Source of the DNA: Lucinisca nassula
Lineage: Eukaryota > Mollusca > Bivalvia > Lucinida > Lucinidae
Length of the DNA stretch: 64,000 nt
Assembly: GCA_963580285.1 (NCBI GenBank)
Contig: OY757023.1
Coordinates: 126,264,027-126,328,026, forward strand
Reading direction: 5' to 3'
Below are positions 22,601 to 34,033 of the stretch, piece by piece (position 1 is the stretch's first letter; every line of letters begins with the position of its first letter). Both the position numbers and the translations under genes were made by a program. Below the pieces are notes generated by a model, which saw nothing but the letters and a program-made list of their open reading frames with translations, searched no databases and had not been told where the DNA came from.

Positions 22601-23761
22601 GAAATTGGGCATTAAGAAAATAGTTTATACCCAAAAGTTGGGGTGGGGGTAAAGATATCCTGGCAAGTTTAGCTTTACCCCCGGGGGTAAAGATATCCCA
22701 GCTGGGATATCTTTACCCCCGCTTTCGCACTCACCACCAACACCCATTTTACAACTGACAGGGATAATGCAAAATTATGGAAGATTGTCATAAGGGACAT
22801 TTTGAATAAGAAAATTAACAAAAAGAAGTTATTAAATAATCATTTGCCTCTATAATGTGGTCATATTTCTTACTAAGGGTAGTTCTATTAGCCTGAGTCA
22901 TGATTAAAACGAAAAATGTTAAAGTGAAAACATCGAGTCCACTATCTTGCTTCTCTTACATATAAGAAGAAATTGGGCATTAAGAAAATAGTTTATACCC
23001 AAAAGTTGGGGTGGGGGGTAAAGATATCCTGGCCAGTTTAGCTTTACCCCCGCCTTTGCACTCACAACCACCCACCCATTTCACAAACGACAGGGATATT
23101 GGAAGATTATGAAAGATTGTCATAAGGGACATTTTGAATAAGAAAATATACAAAAAGAAGTTATTAAATAATCATTTGCCTCTATAATGTGGTCATATTT
23201 CTTTCTAAGGGTAGTTCTATAAGTCCGAGTCATGATTGAAACGAAAAATGTTAAAGTGAAACATCGAGTCCACTATCTTGCTTCTCTTACATATAAGAAG
23301 AAATTGGGTATTAAGAAAATAGTTTATACCCAAAAGTTTGGGTGGGGGTAAAGATATCCTGGCCAGTTTAGCTTTACCCCCGGGGGTAAAGATATCCGGG
23401 CCAGTTTAGCTTTACCCCCGGGGGTGAAGATATCCAGGGTGGGGGTAAAGATATCCCGGGATATCCTTACCCCCGGGGGTAAAGCTACCCCTGAGTAGCT
23501 TTACCCCCGGGGGTAAAGCTACCCAGGGGTCAAGATAAACTGGGACACCGGAAACCCCAAAACGGGTACCCTGGCAAACAGTGCAGGCCCAGATCAGAAG
23601 CCACAAAATTCGGCGTCTGAGCAGGATCTACACTGTTTGCAAAAAGATAAGCCATTTCCCAAATAAATTTTGAAGGAAACACAATCTGACACCCCTAAAT
23701 TTCTAAATGAACTCCTGCCATATATAGTGTGGAAGATTCCATTTGGTACAAAAAGGGTTAA
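19640..23761 (+). mobile_element. piggyBac-like MITE P2 split by a 3.9-kb foldback element
   Basis: The left end TTAACCCATTTAGTTCCGG (19640-19658) and the right part CCGGAAACCCCAAAACGGGT to AAAAAGGGTTAA (23548-23761) join into one ordinary P2. CCGG is present on both sides of the insertion. Confidence 0.72.
19659..23547. mobile_element. Large foldback element: two opposed tandem arrays of about 367-bp units
   Basis: Terminal inverted repeats TGTAACAGTTTATC / GATAAACTGGGACA, flanked by CCGG. The left arm has about five direct units (landmarks 19771, 20140, 20507, 20877, 21243, 21610; spacing 366-370). The right arm has about four units in the opposite orientation (landmarks 21945, 22282, 22653, 23023, 23352). 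The switch is at about 21902. Every unit carries GGATATCTTTACCCCCGGGG GTAAAG, itself palindromic. Long inverted repeats made of tandem repeats, with no spacer, resemble foldback/Galileo-type elements. No transposase is visible. Small open frames in some units (MTRTNRTTL...) are not kept in all copies. Confidence 0.75.
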
Positions 23762-23890
23762 AAATAACTGAATGAGTGGCAAATAGTGTAGACACTGATG
23801 AGATGCTGGATTCTTCAGTGTCTCATCAGTGACTACACTGTTCGCTCAGGACTGTCTGTCTGAATACATATAGTGAATACTGAATAGGGT
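23762..23890. mobile_element. MITE-3 related palindrome
   Basis: GAGTGGCAAATAGTGTAGACACTGATGAGATG / CATCAGTGACTACACTGTTCG in imperfect inversion around 23820, followed by CTCAGGACTGTCTG as in the copy at 38878. Confidence 0.5.
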
Positions 23891-23937
23891 ATGTGCCTCT
23901 AGGCTGTATCAAATCAGAGCTTGTCTGCATAACTTCT

Positions 23938-24330
23938 AGGGCTGGCTAATCGGAGCTGAAAAGATAATCGATTATCAGTCCCGTCATTGCGATCGATAAT
24001 CGATTAGTAATCGCTAAGGTTTTTGTCATAATTTTACCTGTCTGGCTTACTTCTGAGCATGACTCTTACCATATGTTGCACTTTACCATATATATATTTG
24101 AACAGACATGCCTGAGCAAACAGTGTAGACCCAAATGAGATGTTGCCGAATGTGGCGTCTCATCAGGGTCTGCACTGTTTGCCACTCATCCAGCTATTTT
24201 AGGCATAACTTTGGGTAGTAAATTGTACCTATCAAGTAATCGATTAAAAGCAAATCAGAAATGATAATCATTTTTGTTGAATTTATCGATTGATTAATCG
24301 ATTATACGATTAATCGTGTCACCCTTCATA
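23938..24330. mobile_element. MITE rich in AATCGATTA with nested palindrome
   Basis: GGGCTGGCTAATCGGAGC at left; repeated AATCGATTA blocks at both ends; GATTAATCGTGTCACCC at right. At about 24115-24185 a palindrome with GTGTAGACCCAAATGAGATG and CATCAGGGTCTGCACTG is inserted. Superfamily not certain (hAT-like appearance). Confidence 0.5.
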
Positions 24331-24412
24331 ACTTCTGAATTATTTGACATTTAACCCATATTGTACTGAATTAATCTTTTGCCTTTGGTATAGCAGGAGT
24401 TTATATAGAGAA

Positions 24413-24560
24413 TACCAGGTGAGTGTCTTTTGATATCAAGTTTATCAGGCAAGGCTTCGAGAACGCTTGTAGAATCGCGAGGCTTGCCGAGCGATTCTAC
24501 ATGCATTCTCGAAGCCGAGCCTGATAAACTTGATATCAAATGACATGAATCTGGTATTCT
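24413..24560. mobile_element. Foldback MITE
   Basis: Arms TTTGATATCAAGTTTATCAG / CTGATAAACTTGATATCAAA continue through GGCTTCGAGAA / TTCTCGAAGCC to GTAGAATCGC / GCGATTCTAC. Nearly the whole 130 bp can fold back. Confidence 0.65.
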
Positions 24561-24980
24561 ATTTATCAGTTTATTCCCTTGTACACTCTTAAATAATAAC
24601 ATTTTTGGCCATTTTTCAAGTAGTCCGGCTCACTCATAAAAGTGCAATGTCACGTTGACCTGATAAAGCTCACTTGTCCTGAGATAGCATATGTTTATCA
24701 GGTCAATGTGCTACAATGCAATTAATATAGGGGGTGACTGATAATTTGAAATACAGGAGTGTCATGTTGGGTTCCTCTTAAGGTAGCAGATGGTCGAGCT
24801 TTTTGCAAACAGTGAAGGCCCTGATCAGACACCACGTTCTGGCCTTCACCGTTTTCCAGTCACCCATTTGGGGGTGGGGGTTGCCATATAAAACGTGTTT
24901 ATTGATTTGGTGATGCTTTCTGTGTCTTTGGCACAGTTGCTTTTTCTCTGTATAATTGTTTTTGCTATATCTTGCAACAG
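24561..24980. other. Intron 3 end, one decayed palindrome
   Basis: A short AAACAGTGAAGGCCCTGATC / CCAGAACG-related fragment lies at 24805-24860. The rest up to the exon 4 pyrimidine tract is not recognised. Confidence 0.4.
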
Positions 24981-25062
24981 TAGATGAAGGTCCTGAGTTA
25001 CCTACAAAAGCAAGCGATGAATTTAAACCATTCATGAGAAGACTACCAGAATTCAAATTTTG
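24981..25062 (+). CDS. RER1: RER1 exon 4 (residues 95-122, inter-span loop)
   Basis: Acceptor CTTGCAACAG at 24980; donor GTAAGT at 25063. The frame completes Val95 and continues [20 protein letters not shown], then LPEFKF, with the Trp codon split by the donor. [17 protein letters not shown] is the characteristic loop of RER1 before membrane span 3. The intron 3 upstream holds HINE-A2 and the 3.9 kb foldback element. A 4 kb element with terminal inverted repeats starts 27 bases after the donor. Confidence 0.96.
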
Positions 25063-25624
25063 GTAAGTAACGTTGGAACTTATCAGACATACACCACAAC
25101 CTCTTTATAACACTATTAATGGGGTCAAAGCAGAAGCAGTGTTAGTTAAACAACTGTCTTATATCCAAACAAAAATGTGTAGATTATATAGAAAAATGAC
25201 CATTTATGGTCATTTTTCTATATGTGACCCGTCACGCGAAAAGGGACCTTCTGGGAAGTTACGTCATTTAGCGTAAATGACGTTCGAAAATAATGTTCAC
25301 GTTAACGTCATTTGCTGATAATTTGAATACGCTGTCTTAATTGGACTCACTTTGCTCCTTAAATATGATGAAATGGCGTTTTTTTTTGTTTTTTTTTTTC
25401 AAGTCCGATTATTCACTGTTCCTATTCGAGTTTCGTCCCTTGTTTGAGCAGTAAAAATGCCACAGTTTTCTGAACCATTACGCAGACGATGAATGGACTG
25501 AATTTAACAGCGTTTTCAGGTTACATGTCTGATCCGGACGACGATGTTGTTTTTTGTTTTGTTTTTTTTTCATCTGGGTAAGGTCAACCAACCAGGCCCA
25601 GTAGGTATATTCAGCTAGGGCGAT

Positions 25625-25885
25625 AAGGTGCCCATCGGGGCTTGGAGAAATAGATTGGGCTGTATGGTGCTTCCACGCAGAGCTGAACCGCTGAGAAGGA
25701 CCAGGCAAAGTGATGTGAGTCAGACCGCCCAATGCATATAAGCATTTTGTTTTTCATTGGGCAAGAGCGCTTGAGATGTCATTTCAGTGTCTGGTAAAAG
25801 TCCCATAAAACTGGAAGCAACGTCTCCAAAATCACATAGTGTTGACATGGCGTTAAACCTCATTTCAAACAAACAAAACAATGCG
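25625..25885 (+). mobile_element. SINE-S copy, diverged
   Basis: GCCCATCGGGGCTTGGAGAA, GCTTCCACGCAGAGCTGA, GGCAAGAGCGCTTGAGATGTC, and a GCGTTAAACCTCATTTCAAA CAAACAAAAC tail. Confidence 0.68.
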
Positions 25886-26226
25886 ATAAGGTCAACCAGT
25901 TCACAGACAGTAGATGTTGGTGACGTCTCACTCCTACGTCATAAGTTAATCAATATACAGGATTTATAAACAGCACAGTATAAGCCACTGAAACCAACAG
26001 CACAAAATTTGGGTTGACTTAAGCCATTTTTTGAGATATCAGTTTGAGATAACGAGAGACTACTGTATTTTAAAACTCCCCTAATAATGTCGTCTGTTTG
26101 AAATTTGCTCCAAACAATTACCCAAACAAGTTGAATAAAATCTTGATGAGGCAGACTTACCGGCGAATGAGATCGGAGTAGATCTAATTAATTCTGACCA
26201 ATCAATCTTCACTGTGACAACTGACG

Positions 26227-26262
26227 GCACCCCCCCCCCCACCCCCCCCCCACCCCCCCAAA
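26227..26262. repeat. Poly-C tract
   Basis: Interrupted C run (C10, A, C10, A, C8 pattern). Likely unstable in length. Confidence 0.6.
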
Positions 26263-26439
26263 AAAAGATCAATGTTGTTGTCCAGTGCCATTGTTAGAGA
26301 ACAATGGAGGGTTTAAATTCAGACACCAAGCAGTCGTTTACTATTACCATACCGTGCGACATCTATCTAACTATACTGCATCACCCCCTCGCGGGGATTA
26401 CCTGCAGGTCATACGGCGACAGGACCTTTGTTTTATGTG

Positions 26440-26815
26440 TCTAAGGGGTGGAAAAAGAACACGACTCGACCGGACTCGAACCTCGGGCCTCTCGCATACC
26501 GTGCGAACACTCTACCGACTGAGCTACCGAGTTACACGGTCAACCTGTTACATTTCCCCCTGCCTAATTAGATTCGTCCCGAATCTCTCCTTATGAGATT
26601 GAGATCCGCAGTCCCGAATAGTCCTATCCAGTCCGGCTGCTAAACTTATTTTTCATACTCTTTCATGCCCTCAGACGCGGTGCTGGACCACACTGGTCAC
26701 CAAATGTCACAGGGGTGGAAAAAGAAAGTCTCGAAGGGACTCGAACCCAGGGCCTCTCGCATACCGTGCGAACACGCTATCTACTGAGCTACCAGGCCAC
26801 ACGGTCGATCTGTTA
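26440..26815 (-). repeat. Two tRNA-like SINE heads, minus strand
   Basis: On the minus strand, 26450-26545 and 26715-26813 each read GGTAGCTCAGT-GATAG-GTGTTCGCAC then GGTTCGAGTCC, with the acceptor arms unpaired. Both are followed by the same GGTCRAYCTGTTACAT context. A duplicated repeat head, not functional tRNA genes. Confidence 0.55.
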
Positions 26816-26999
26816 CATACGAGTCATCCAAATGAGGTCCAAATCGGTGTAGTACATAGCTATATTTAATAGTTCTATTTGTCATTTTATTTTCTTAACA
26901 AATACCACAGCTTATCTGACAGCTGAAAAATGTAAGATTTTAGGGAAGTATTTCACGAAAATGTAGAGTTTGACGGCATCATCAGAACCTGTCGGTGTG

Positions 27000-27075
27000 G
27001 TTACGTTAGTAGATCAGCGGGTAGTGGCCTTTGATGTAAAAGCTTCCGGTTCGATTCCTGACAGCCATTACGAAA
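27000..27075 (+). repeat. tRNA-like fragment
   Basis: GTTAGTAGATCAGCGGGTAG and CCGGTTCGATTCCTGACAGCC give weak box A and good box B motifs. Likely a decayed SINE head. Confidence 0.4.
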
Positions 27076-27164
27076 ACACGCCTATACAAATACACCTTAA
27101 TCGCCGAAAAAATGAAAATGTTTAGATGAAAAAATTGTGATATTTTTCTTATTTCTGTTCTAAA

Positions 27165-27275
27165 ATATAGATAGTGGATACTCGTTAGAACCGCCTCGCT
27201 ATAGATTGTGGTTACTCGTTAGAACCGCCTCATCGAGGCGGTTCTAACGAGTACCCACTATCTTTATTTTATAGC
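27165..27275. mobile_element. Foldback family G
   Basis: ACTCGTTAGAACCGCCTC-AT-CGAGGCGGTTCTAACGAGTA palindrome at about 27208-27256, preceded by a partial second copy. Flanks contain ATAGATTGTGG / CCACTATCT and TTATTTCTGCT motifs typical of the family. Confidence 0.65.
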
Positions 27276-27880
27276 AGAAATAAGAAAAATAAGGTTTACC
27301 CCTGTAAACCCCAGTTATTATTTATAAAAGTGGGGTTGGAGGGGGGTCAAAATTATATAGGCATGTTTTCGTGATGGGTAATAAAATTGCGGTGTCTGAA
27401 CATGCTCCACTGGCATCATTTGCTGGGATAAATGCACCAAAGTGCACTGTCCTTCCGATCGGGACGATAACTGGGGGCCCCATATGCAGGGAAAATCATC
27501 GTCTGTGCAGGTTAAAGCATGTTAAAATCCCTACCGAAATAACACGAATACCGTGTACTCATGCGCAAATGATTCAGTACCCAACGCTTGCGTTAAAGAG
27601 ACAGGCGAACATTCGGCAGGCGCCGCGTTATTGAAAAGTCAGTACGGGCCTATACAGCTTTGTATCTTTATACAGATTTTTGAGACATGAAAGCGAGTTC
27701 TCATTACCATAACACATCCGTGTGGCAAAGTACATTCTTTCAAATCTCAAAAAGGTGATGGAAATATGTAAGGTCAAGGGTGCTGTTAGAACCGCCTCAT
27801 AGAGGCGTTTTCTATCGAGTATCCAGAACCTATGTATTGGAGTAGAACTAAGGAAAATTACAACCATTTCAACATTTTTT
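27276..27880. other. Interior of the 4-kb element, little recognised
   Basis: A family G fragment at 27785-27830 (TGTTAGAACCGCCTCATAGA). Nothing else is recognised on either strand. Confidence 0.4.
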
Positions 27881-27884
27881 TTCA

Positions 27885-28165
27885 CTTATTTCAAGCCTAT
27901 CAGTAATCAGAAGTGGGCGAAAACCAGAGTACCGAGAAAAAATGACCTTCCTTTGCCGAACATGTCGTCTCACTTTTGACCCGCGCTTTACGTCACTTTG
28001 CGGCGCCATCAAGATCATGTCAGTCATTTCGAGCCGATCTCTAATGATAGGTGGGCGAAAAGAGGAGTACCCTGAGAAAAAACACCTGAACTTCCGTTGC
28101 AGACCTTGGCGTCTCACATGTGACCCGAGCCAGCCTCGAACCCACAGCGGTGAGAGGCCTTAGGT
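27885..28165 (-). mobile_element. SINE-V, two partial copies, minus strand
   Basis: The body motif (revcomp TTTCTCGGTACTCTGGTTTTCGCCCA) appears at 27910-27940 and again at 28050-28080. The outer copy reaches the box B segment GGTTCGAGGCTGGCTCGGGT near 28130. Confidence 0.65.
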
Positions 28166-28344
28166 GACCTAAATTTTGACATACAGCTGACTAAGTGATA
28201 ACACGATCACAAAAGCTTGCATTATATACGCTGCTCAGTCTATGCTGATGCGCAGGCTTATCTGCGCATTTGTTCACACATGCAAATATCAGGTTTTCTT
28301 GCATCTAATGTGTAAAAAAGTGTTTTTGAGCTTCCTGTCGCTAT

Positions 28345-28630
28345 CGTTAATATGTTTGTTTGATTTTTGGTTTAACGTCCACGTCAACACTATAGGTCAT
28401 TTGGAGACGTTGCTTCCAGTGCTGTGGGACTTTTACCCGACATTGAGATGAAAAGACATTTCAAGCCCTGCCGCATAATGAAACCAATTGATTTATGACC
28501 ATGGACGATCCGACTCGCACCGCTTTGCCTGGATAGGCTTAGATCCTTTAAGCGGTTTGCCAGTACTCGTGTGCGGTCGGTTTCAGCTGTGCGTTGAAGC
28601 ATCATGCAGCCCAACTAGATGGTCGGGGGC
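28345..28630 (-). mobile_element. SINE-S copy, minus strand
   Basis: GGTTTAACGTCCACGTCAAC, GGGACTTTTACCCGACATTG AGATG, GGTTTGCCAGTACTCGTGTG and CATCATGCAGCCCA in reverse order. Confidence 0.7.
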
Positions 28631-29299
28631 GAATCGTTAATTTGTCAGATTTCACAAAGAAATGCTTAAGGAAATAAATGTTTGAGTAGTTTGATATGCC
28701 TTTCAGGTGTTTCCTTGCAGTATTACCCGCGTCTTTACCTTCAACAGTTTGTTGACGTAACCCATGACGTCGAATTGGTATTCTGTAACGTTATAACGTT
28801 TAGGGTACCAATGTTTAAAATACTGTAAACCTGAAACCTTTATGAGTATTTTATTCATGTTGGTGTCAAATTGTTTCCCAAATACCAATATATCTGAAAT
28901 CAGTTATAACTCAATTTCGCCAAAAATTCCCAGAAGGTCCCTTTTCGCGTGACGGGTCACATATAATCTACACATTTTTGGATCCAACTTGAAACCTTGT
29001 TATAACCAAACTGTGTTATAATGAATCATGTAGTAATGAGGTTGTGGTGTATAAAGAGAATTGTTATATTTTAAAGTAATTTGTAGGCTTTAGATTGGAC
29101 AGCACTAGGGCAATTATTTTCCATACACCCCATGAGCAAAAACATTATCCTCTTGTGCTCGCCTTTGCTGAATTTGGATGCCCACCATTTTGGACAGTTA
29201 GTGAAAAATAAAAGCAAAATGATTCAATGCACCACAATAATTTTCAGCCATAAGTAAAATATTCTGACTGTTTTTAACTCATTCGGTACTTAATTCTGT

Positions 29300-29592
29300 G
29301 GCCCCCGCCCATCAGGGCTGAAGAAATAGATGGGCTGCATGATGCTTCCACGCAGAGCTGAAACCGACCCGCACACAAGTACTGGTAAACAGCTGAGAGG
29401 ATCTAAGCCTACCCAGGCAAAGCGGTGTGAATCGGCCAGTCCATGCTTATATACACTATTGGTTTCATTGGGCGGCAGGGCTTGAGATGTCATTTCATCT
29501 CAATGTCAGGTAAAAGTCCCACAAAATTGGAAGCAAAATGACCTATACAGTGTTGACGGGGACGTTAAACCTCAAATCAAACAAACAAAACT
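29300..29592 (+). mobile_element. SINE-S copy
   Basis: GGCCCCCGCCCATCAGGGCT head to GACGTTAAACCTCAAATCAA with a CAAACAAAAC tail; nearly full-length. Confidence 0.78.
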
Positions 29593-29964
29593 TAAAATTT
29601 CGTCATTTTTCGTTATTAAACTCTCATCCTAACAAGACAAAAACCTTTTCCCACTGAGCACCGTGATCACCGTAGTGCATGCAGAAGAGTGCATTTAGTG
29701 ACGTCACATGTAAATATGTACTTCTCAAGATGTCCACTACAAAAGAATACTTTGGAAAAAAAATATCAGCAATGTACAAAATGTCATGGAAAAGCTTCGC
29801 AGTATAACAAAAATTGTTATGTTGATTCTTGACGAGCAACATGGGATCACAATCCCTGTAGGAGCAATATTTACCCTCTTGTGCTGGCTTGGGCAAATAT
29901 CGCTCTCAGGCGGGGAATGTGATCCCATTTTCCCCATCAAGAATCAAAATAACTAAAAATATCA
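29593..29964. other. Unassigned intron 4 DNA
   Basis: No recognised gene or repeat family. An imperfect inverted pair (CATGGGATCACAATCCC / GGAATGTGATCCCATTTTC) spans about 29840-29940 with TTGATTCTTGA/ATCAAGAATCA at its ends, so this may be one more MITE. Confidence 0.4.
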
Positions 29965-30375
29965 TGTTATTAATCAAGTAATTTCGTATTGGCCAGTTAC
30001 AGGTCCAAGGTCTGCTGTATGGGCCCCGAGGCGGAAGGCCGAGGCCAATACAGCTGACCGAGGACCTATAACTTGGCCAATACGAAATTACTTAATCAAT
30101 GAATTAATGACAATTTTATTAATTGACGCAATTAAAAAAACATGATTTATGATTTTTGACCCCCAGTTAATATGATTTATGATTTTTGACCCCCAGTTAA
30201 TATTGGTTGACCTGGTGTAATACATGAAGTCAATTAATAATATAATGTTATTAATCAAGTAATTTCGTATTGGCCCAGGTACAGGTCCGATGTCTGCTGC
30301 ACTGGCCCGAGGCCGAGGGCTATTGCAGCTGATCGAGGACCTGTAACTGGGTCAATGCGAAATTACTTGATGAAT
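29965..30375. mobile_element. Two neighbouring palindromic MITEs
   Basis: Copy 1 (29965-30105): TTAATCAAGTAATTTCGTAT TGGCC / GGCCAATACGAAATTACTTA. Copy 2 (30243-30375) has the same arms with changes. Each is followed by GACAATTTTATTAATTGAC and a CATGATTTATGATTTTTGAC block, itself doubled after copy 1. Confidence 0.65.
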
Positions 30376-30579
30376 GACAATTTTATTAATTGACACAATC
30401 AAAAAACCATGATTATTGATTTTTTGACCTCACTTGACCTCAGTCAATATTGGTTGACCTGGTGTTAATACAGATGACCTCCGATCAATACAGGATAGTC
30501 AATAATAAATTATAAAAGCTTTGTACAGCCATCTGCTTACTTCATATATAATGTGATACATTATTCAGCCATAAGGCAC

Positions 30580-30750
30580 ACATGACAAAACCTACAACAA
30601 GACGTGTAACCAGCGAAGACTCAGATCAGCTTGTGTTTAACACATCCCCAACCAAAGACAGATAAACAATACCTTTTGCGATAGTAGGTAGACCTGTAGG
30701 CTAAGTTTTTGCTGGATTCATGTGTTGTCTAGGTTTTGTCATTTCAGGCT
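30580..30750. mobile_element. Decayed relative of the exon 3 foldback MITE
   Basis: ATGACAAAACCTACAACAAG and GACTCAGATCAGC at left; CTAGGTTTTGTCATTTCAGGC at right, as in 12019-12257 but with a degraded right arm. Confidence 0.55.
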
Positions 30751-30759
30751 TGTATACAA

Positions 30760-30967
30760 AAACCCCTTGTCCTGCTGAATATATCAGTTTAGCCACTCTC
30801 ATTTCTGGATACCAACCAGTCAAATTACTTGATATGTATTTTATCAGTTCACAAACTTGATGAAAACGGTGCAGGTTCTGATCAGATGGCTTTTTCAGAA
30901 GCCATCTGATCTGGATCTACACTGTTTTCTTGGGTAGGGGTGTCATTTTCAGTGGGATAAGGGTTAA
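30760..30967 (-). mobile_element. piggyBac-like MITE P1
   Basis: Left end CCCCTTGTCCTGCTGAAT without a clean TTAA; right end CAGTGGGATAAGGGTTAA; core GATGGCTTTTTCAGAAGCCATC. Confidence 0.7.
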
Positions 30968-31415
30968 CCCCTTTGATTTCAATCACAACAATTGTCGTCT
31001 GCTTTGGCATCTGCTCATTATTGCAGACAGTGTGGACCCAGGTCAGACTACTGTTTACAATGGATTGTTTGAAAACTTTACAAGAAGATTCTGCAGATGA
31101 CAGAAACACAACATTTCTGATGCAGTTTTTCTTACAGGGTGGCCACACACTCTAGAAAACAGGGAAAATGGAGAAAAAAATTCTCTGCAGGGAAAAATCA
31201 TGGAATTTGAAATTTTGCTGAAAATCAAGGAAAAATCAGGGAATTTCAAAAAATCTTACCTTTGTAAGGTCAAAATATTCAAATTTTATAGCTGTTCAGA
31301 TGAAGCTACTGGTGGTTTCTTTCTGCCATATGCTTAAAATACCTGCAGATCTAATCTTACTTAAAGGTGGAGTACTTGTTAGGTGGAGTACTTGTTTGCT
31401 ATATATTCTGTTTTT

Positions 31416-34033
31416 AGCTCACCTGTCACGTAGTGACAAGGTGAGCTTTTGGGATCACTTTTTGTCCGTCGTGCGTCCGTGCGTGCGTGCGTCCGTAAAC
31501 TTTTTCTTCAAACGACATCTCCTCCTAAACCACTGATCGGATTTTGACCAAACTTCACAGGAATGATCCTTAGGTGGTCCCCTTTCAAAGTTGTTCAAAT
31601 GGTTCCGGTCCAATGCACATATAGGTCACAGTAGCCAAAAATAGATTTTTTTCACCGCAAACTTAAAAAATCTTCTTCTCTGAAACCGCAAGGCCCAGGT
31701 CTTTGATATTTGGTATGAAGCTTCATCTAGTGGACCCCTACCAAGATTGTTCAAATTATAGTGCTGGAGCCAAAAATGCCCCCGCACGGGGGCCTTTTGG
31801 TTTTACATGGGCTTATATAGGGAAAATCTTGAAAAATCTTCTTCTCTGAAACCGTAAGGCCCTGGTCTTTGATATTTGGTATGAAGCTTCATCTAGTGGA
31901 CCTCTACCAAGATTGTTCAAATTATAGTGCTGGAGCCAAAAATGCCCCCGCACGGGGGCCCTTTGGTTTTACATGGGTTTTATATAGGGAAAATCTTGAA
32001 AAATCTTCTTCTCTGAAACCGTAAGGCCCAGGTCTTTGATATTTGGTATGAAGCTTCATCTAGTGGACCTCTACCAAGATTGTTCAAATCATAGTGCTGG
32101 GGCCAAAAATGCCCCCGCACGGGGGCCCTTTGGTTTTACATGGGCTTATATAGGGAAAATCTTTAAAAATCTTCTTCTCTGAAACCGCAAGGCCCAGGTC
32201 TTTGATATTTGGTATGAAGCTTCATCTAGTGGACCCCTACCAAGATTGTTCAAATTATAATGCTGGGGCCAAAAATGCCCCTGCACGGGGGCCCTTTGGT
32301 TTTACATGTGCTTATATAGGGAAAATCTTTAAAAATCTTCTTCTCTGAAACCGCAAGGCCCAGGTCTTTGATATTTGGTATGAAGCTTCATCTAGTGGAC
32401 CCCTACCAAGATTGTTCAAATTATAGTGCTGGAGCTAAAAATGCCCCCGCACGGGGGCCCTTTGGTTTTCCATGGGCTTATATAGGGAAAATCTTGAAAA
32501 ATCTTCTTCTCTGAAACCGCAAGGCCCAGGTCTTTGATATTTGGTATGAAGCTTCATCTAGTGGACCTCTACCAAGATTGTTCAAATTATAGTGCTGGGA
32601 CCAAAAATGCCCCCGCACGGGGGCCCTTTGGTTTTACATGGGCTTATATAGGGAAAATATTTAAAAATCTTCTTCTCTAAAACCGCAAGGCCAAGGTCTT
32701 TGATATTTGGTATGAAGCTTTATCTAGTGGACCCCTACCAAGATTGTTCAAATTATAGTGCTGGATCTAAAAATGCCCCCGCACGGGGGCCCTTTGGTTT
32801 TACATGGGCTTATATAGGGAAAATCTTGAAAAATCTTCTTCTCTGAAACCGCAAGGCCCAGGTCTTTGATATTTGGTATGAAGCTTCATCTAGTGGACCC
32901 CTATCAAGATTGTTCAAATTATAGTGCTGGGGCCATAAATGCCTCCGCACCAGGGCCCTTTTGTTTTACATAGGCTTATATAGGGAAAATCTTTAAAAAT
33001 CTTCTTCTCTGAAACCGCAAGGCCCAGGACTTTGATATTTGATATGAAACTTCATCTAGTGGACCCCTACCAAGATTGTTCAAATTATAGTGCTGGAGCT
33101 AAAAATGCCCCCACACGGGGGCCCTTTGGTTTTACATGGGCTTATATAGGGAAAATCTTGAAAAATCATCTTCTCTGAAACTGCAAGGCCCAGGTCTTTG
33201 ATATTTGGTATGAAGCTTCATCTAGTGGACCCCTACCAAGATTATTCAAATTATAGTGCTGGGGCCAAAAATGCCCCCACACCAGGGCCCTTTTGTTTTA
33301 CATAGGCTTATATAGGGAAAATCTTGAAAAATCTTCTTCTCTGAAACTGCAAGGCCCAGGTCTTTGATATTTGGTATGAAGCTTCATCTTGTGGACCTCT
33401 TCCAAGATTGTTCAAATTATAGCCCTGGGGCCAAAAATGCCCCTGCTCCGGGGCCCTTTGGTTTTACATGGGCTTATATAGGGAAAATCTTAAAAAATCT
33501 TCTTCTTTGAAACCACAAGGCTTAGGTCTTCGATATTTGTTATGAAGCTTCAGCTAGTGGACCTCTATAAAGATTGTTCAAATTATAGCCCTGAGACCAA
33601 AAATGCCTCCGCCATGTGGCCTTTTGGTTTTACATAGACTTATATAGGGAAAATCTTTAAAAATCATCTTCTCTGAAACACAAGGTCTTTGATATTTGTT
33701 ATGAAGCTTCAGCTAGTGGACCTCTACCAAGATTGTTCAAATTATAGCCCTTGGGCCAAAAATGCCCCTGCTCCGGGGCCCTTTGGTTTAACATAGACTT
33801 ATATAGGGAAATCCTTGTTTTACATAGACTTCTATATGCAGGGTAAACCTTTAAAATCTTCTTCTCTGAAACCAGAAAGCCCAGGTCTTTCATATTCGAT
33901 ATGAAGCTTCATCTTGTGGACCTCTACCAAGATTGTTCAAATTATAGCCCTGGGGCCAAAATTGACCCTGCCCAGGGCCCACTTGTTATACATTGGATCA
34001 GGTGAGCGAACCAGGGCCCTCTGGGCCCTCTTG
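31416..34033 (+). mobile_element. HINE-A3: Helentron-like element, complete
   Basis: 5' hairpin as in A2, about 14 units of 166 bp, then CAGGTGAGCG, the perfect hairpin AGGGCCC-tct-GGGCCCT and CTCTTG followed by T. The last units are diverged and carry a duplicated piece (TTTACATAGACTTCTATATG) exactly as in A1, so A1 and A3 are close relatives. Confidence 0.85.

Larger units (their letters stand above)
25090..29051. mobile_element. 4-kb element with long terminal inverted repeats
   Basis: TACACCACAACCTC at 25090 mirrors GAGGTTGTGGTGTA ending at 29051. Inside these, AAAAATGTGTAGATTATA and GTGACCCGTCACGCGAAAAG GGACCTTCTGGGAA occur inverted on both sides (about 25170-25260 and 28922-28980). The left arm has an extra palindrome (AGAAAAATGACCATTTATGG TCATTTTTCT). 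No transposase is recognisable. The interior holds SINEs and tRNA-like pieces listed separately. TA at the borders would suit a Tc1/mariner-type duplication, but the superfamily is open. Confidence 0.65.
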
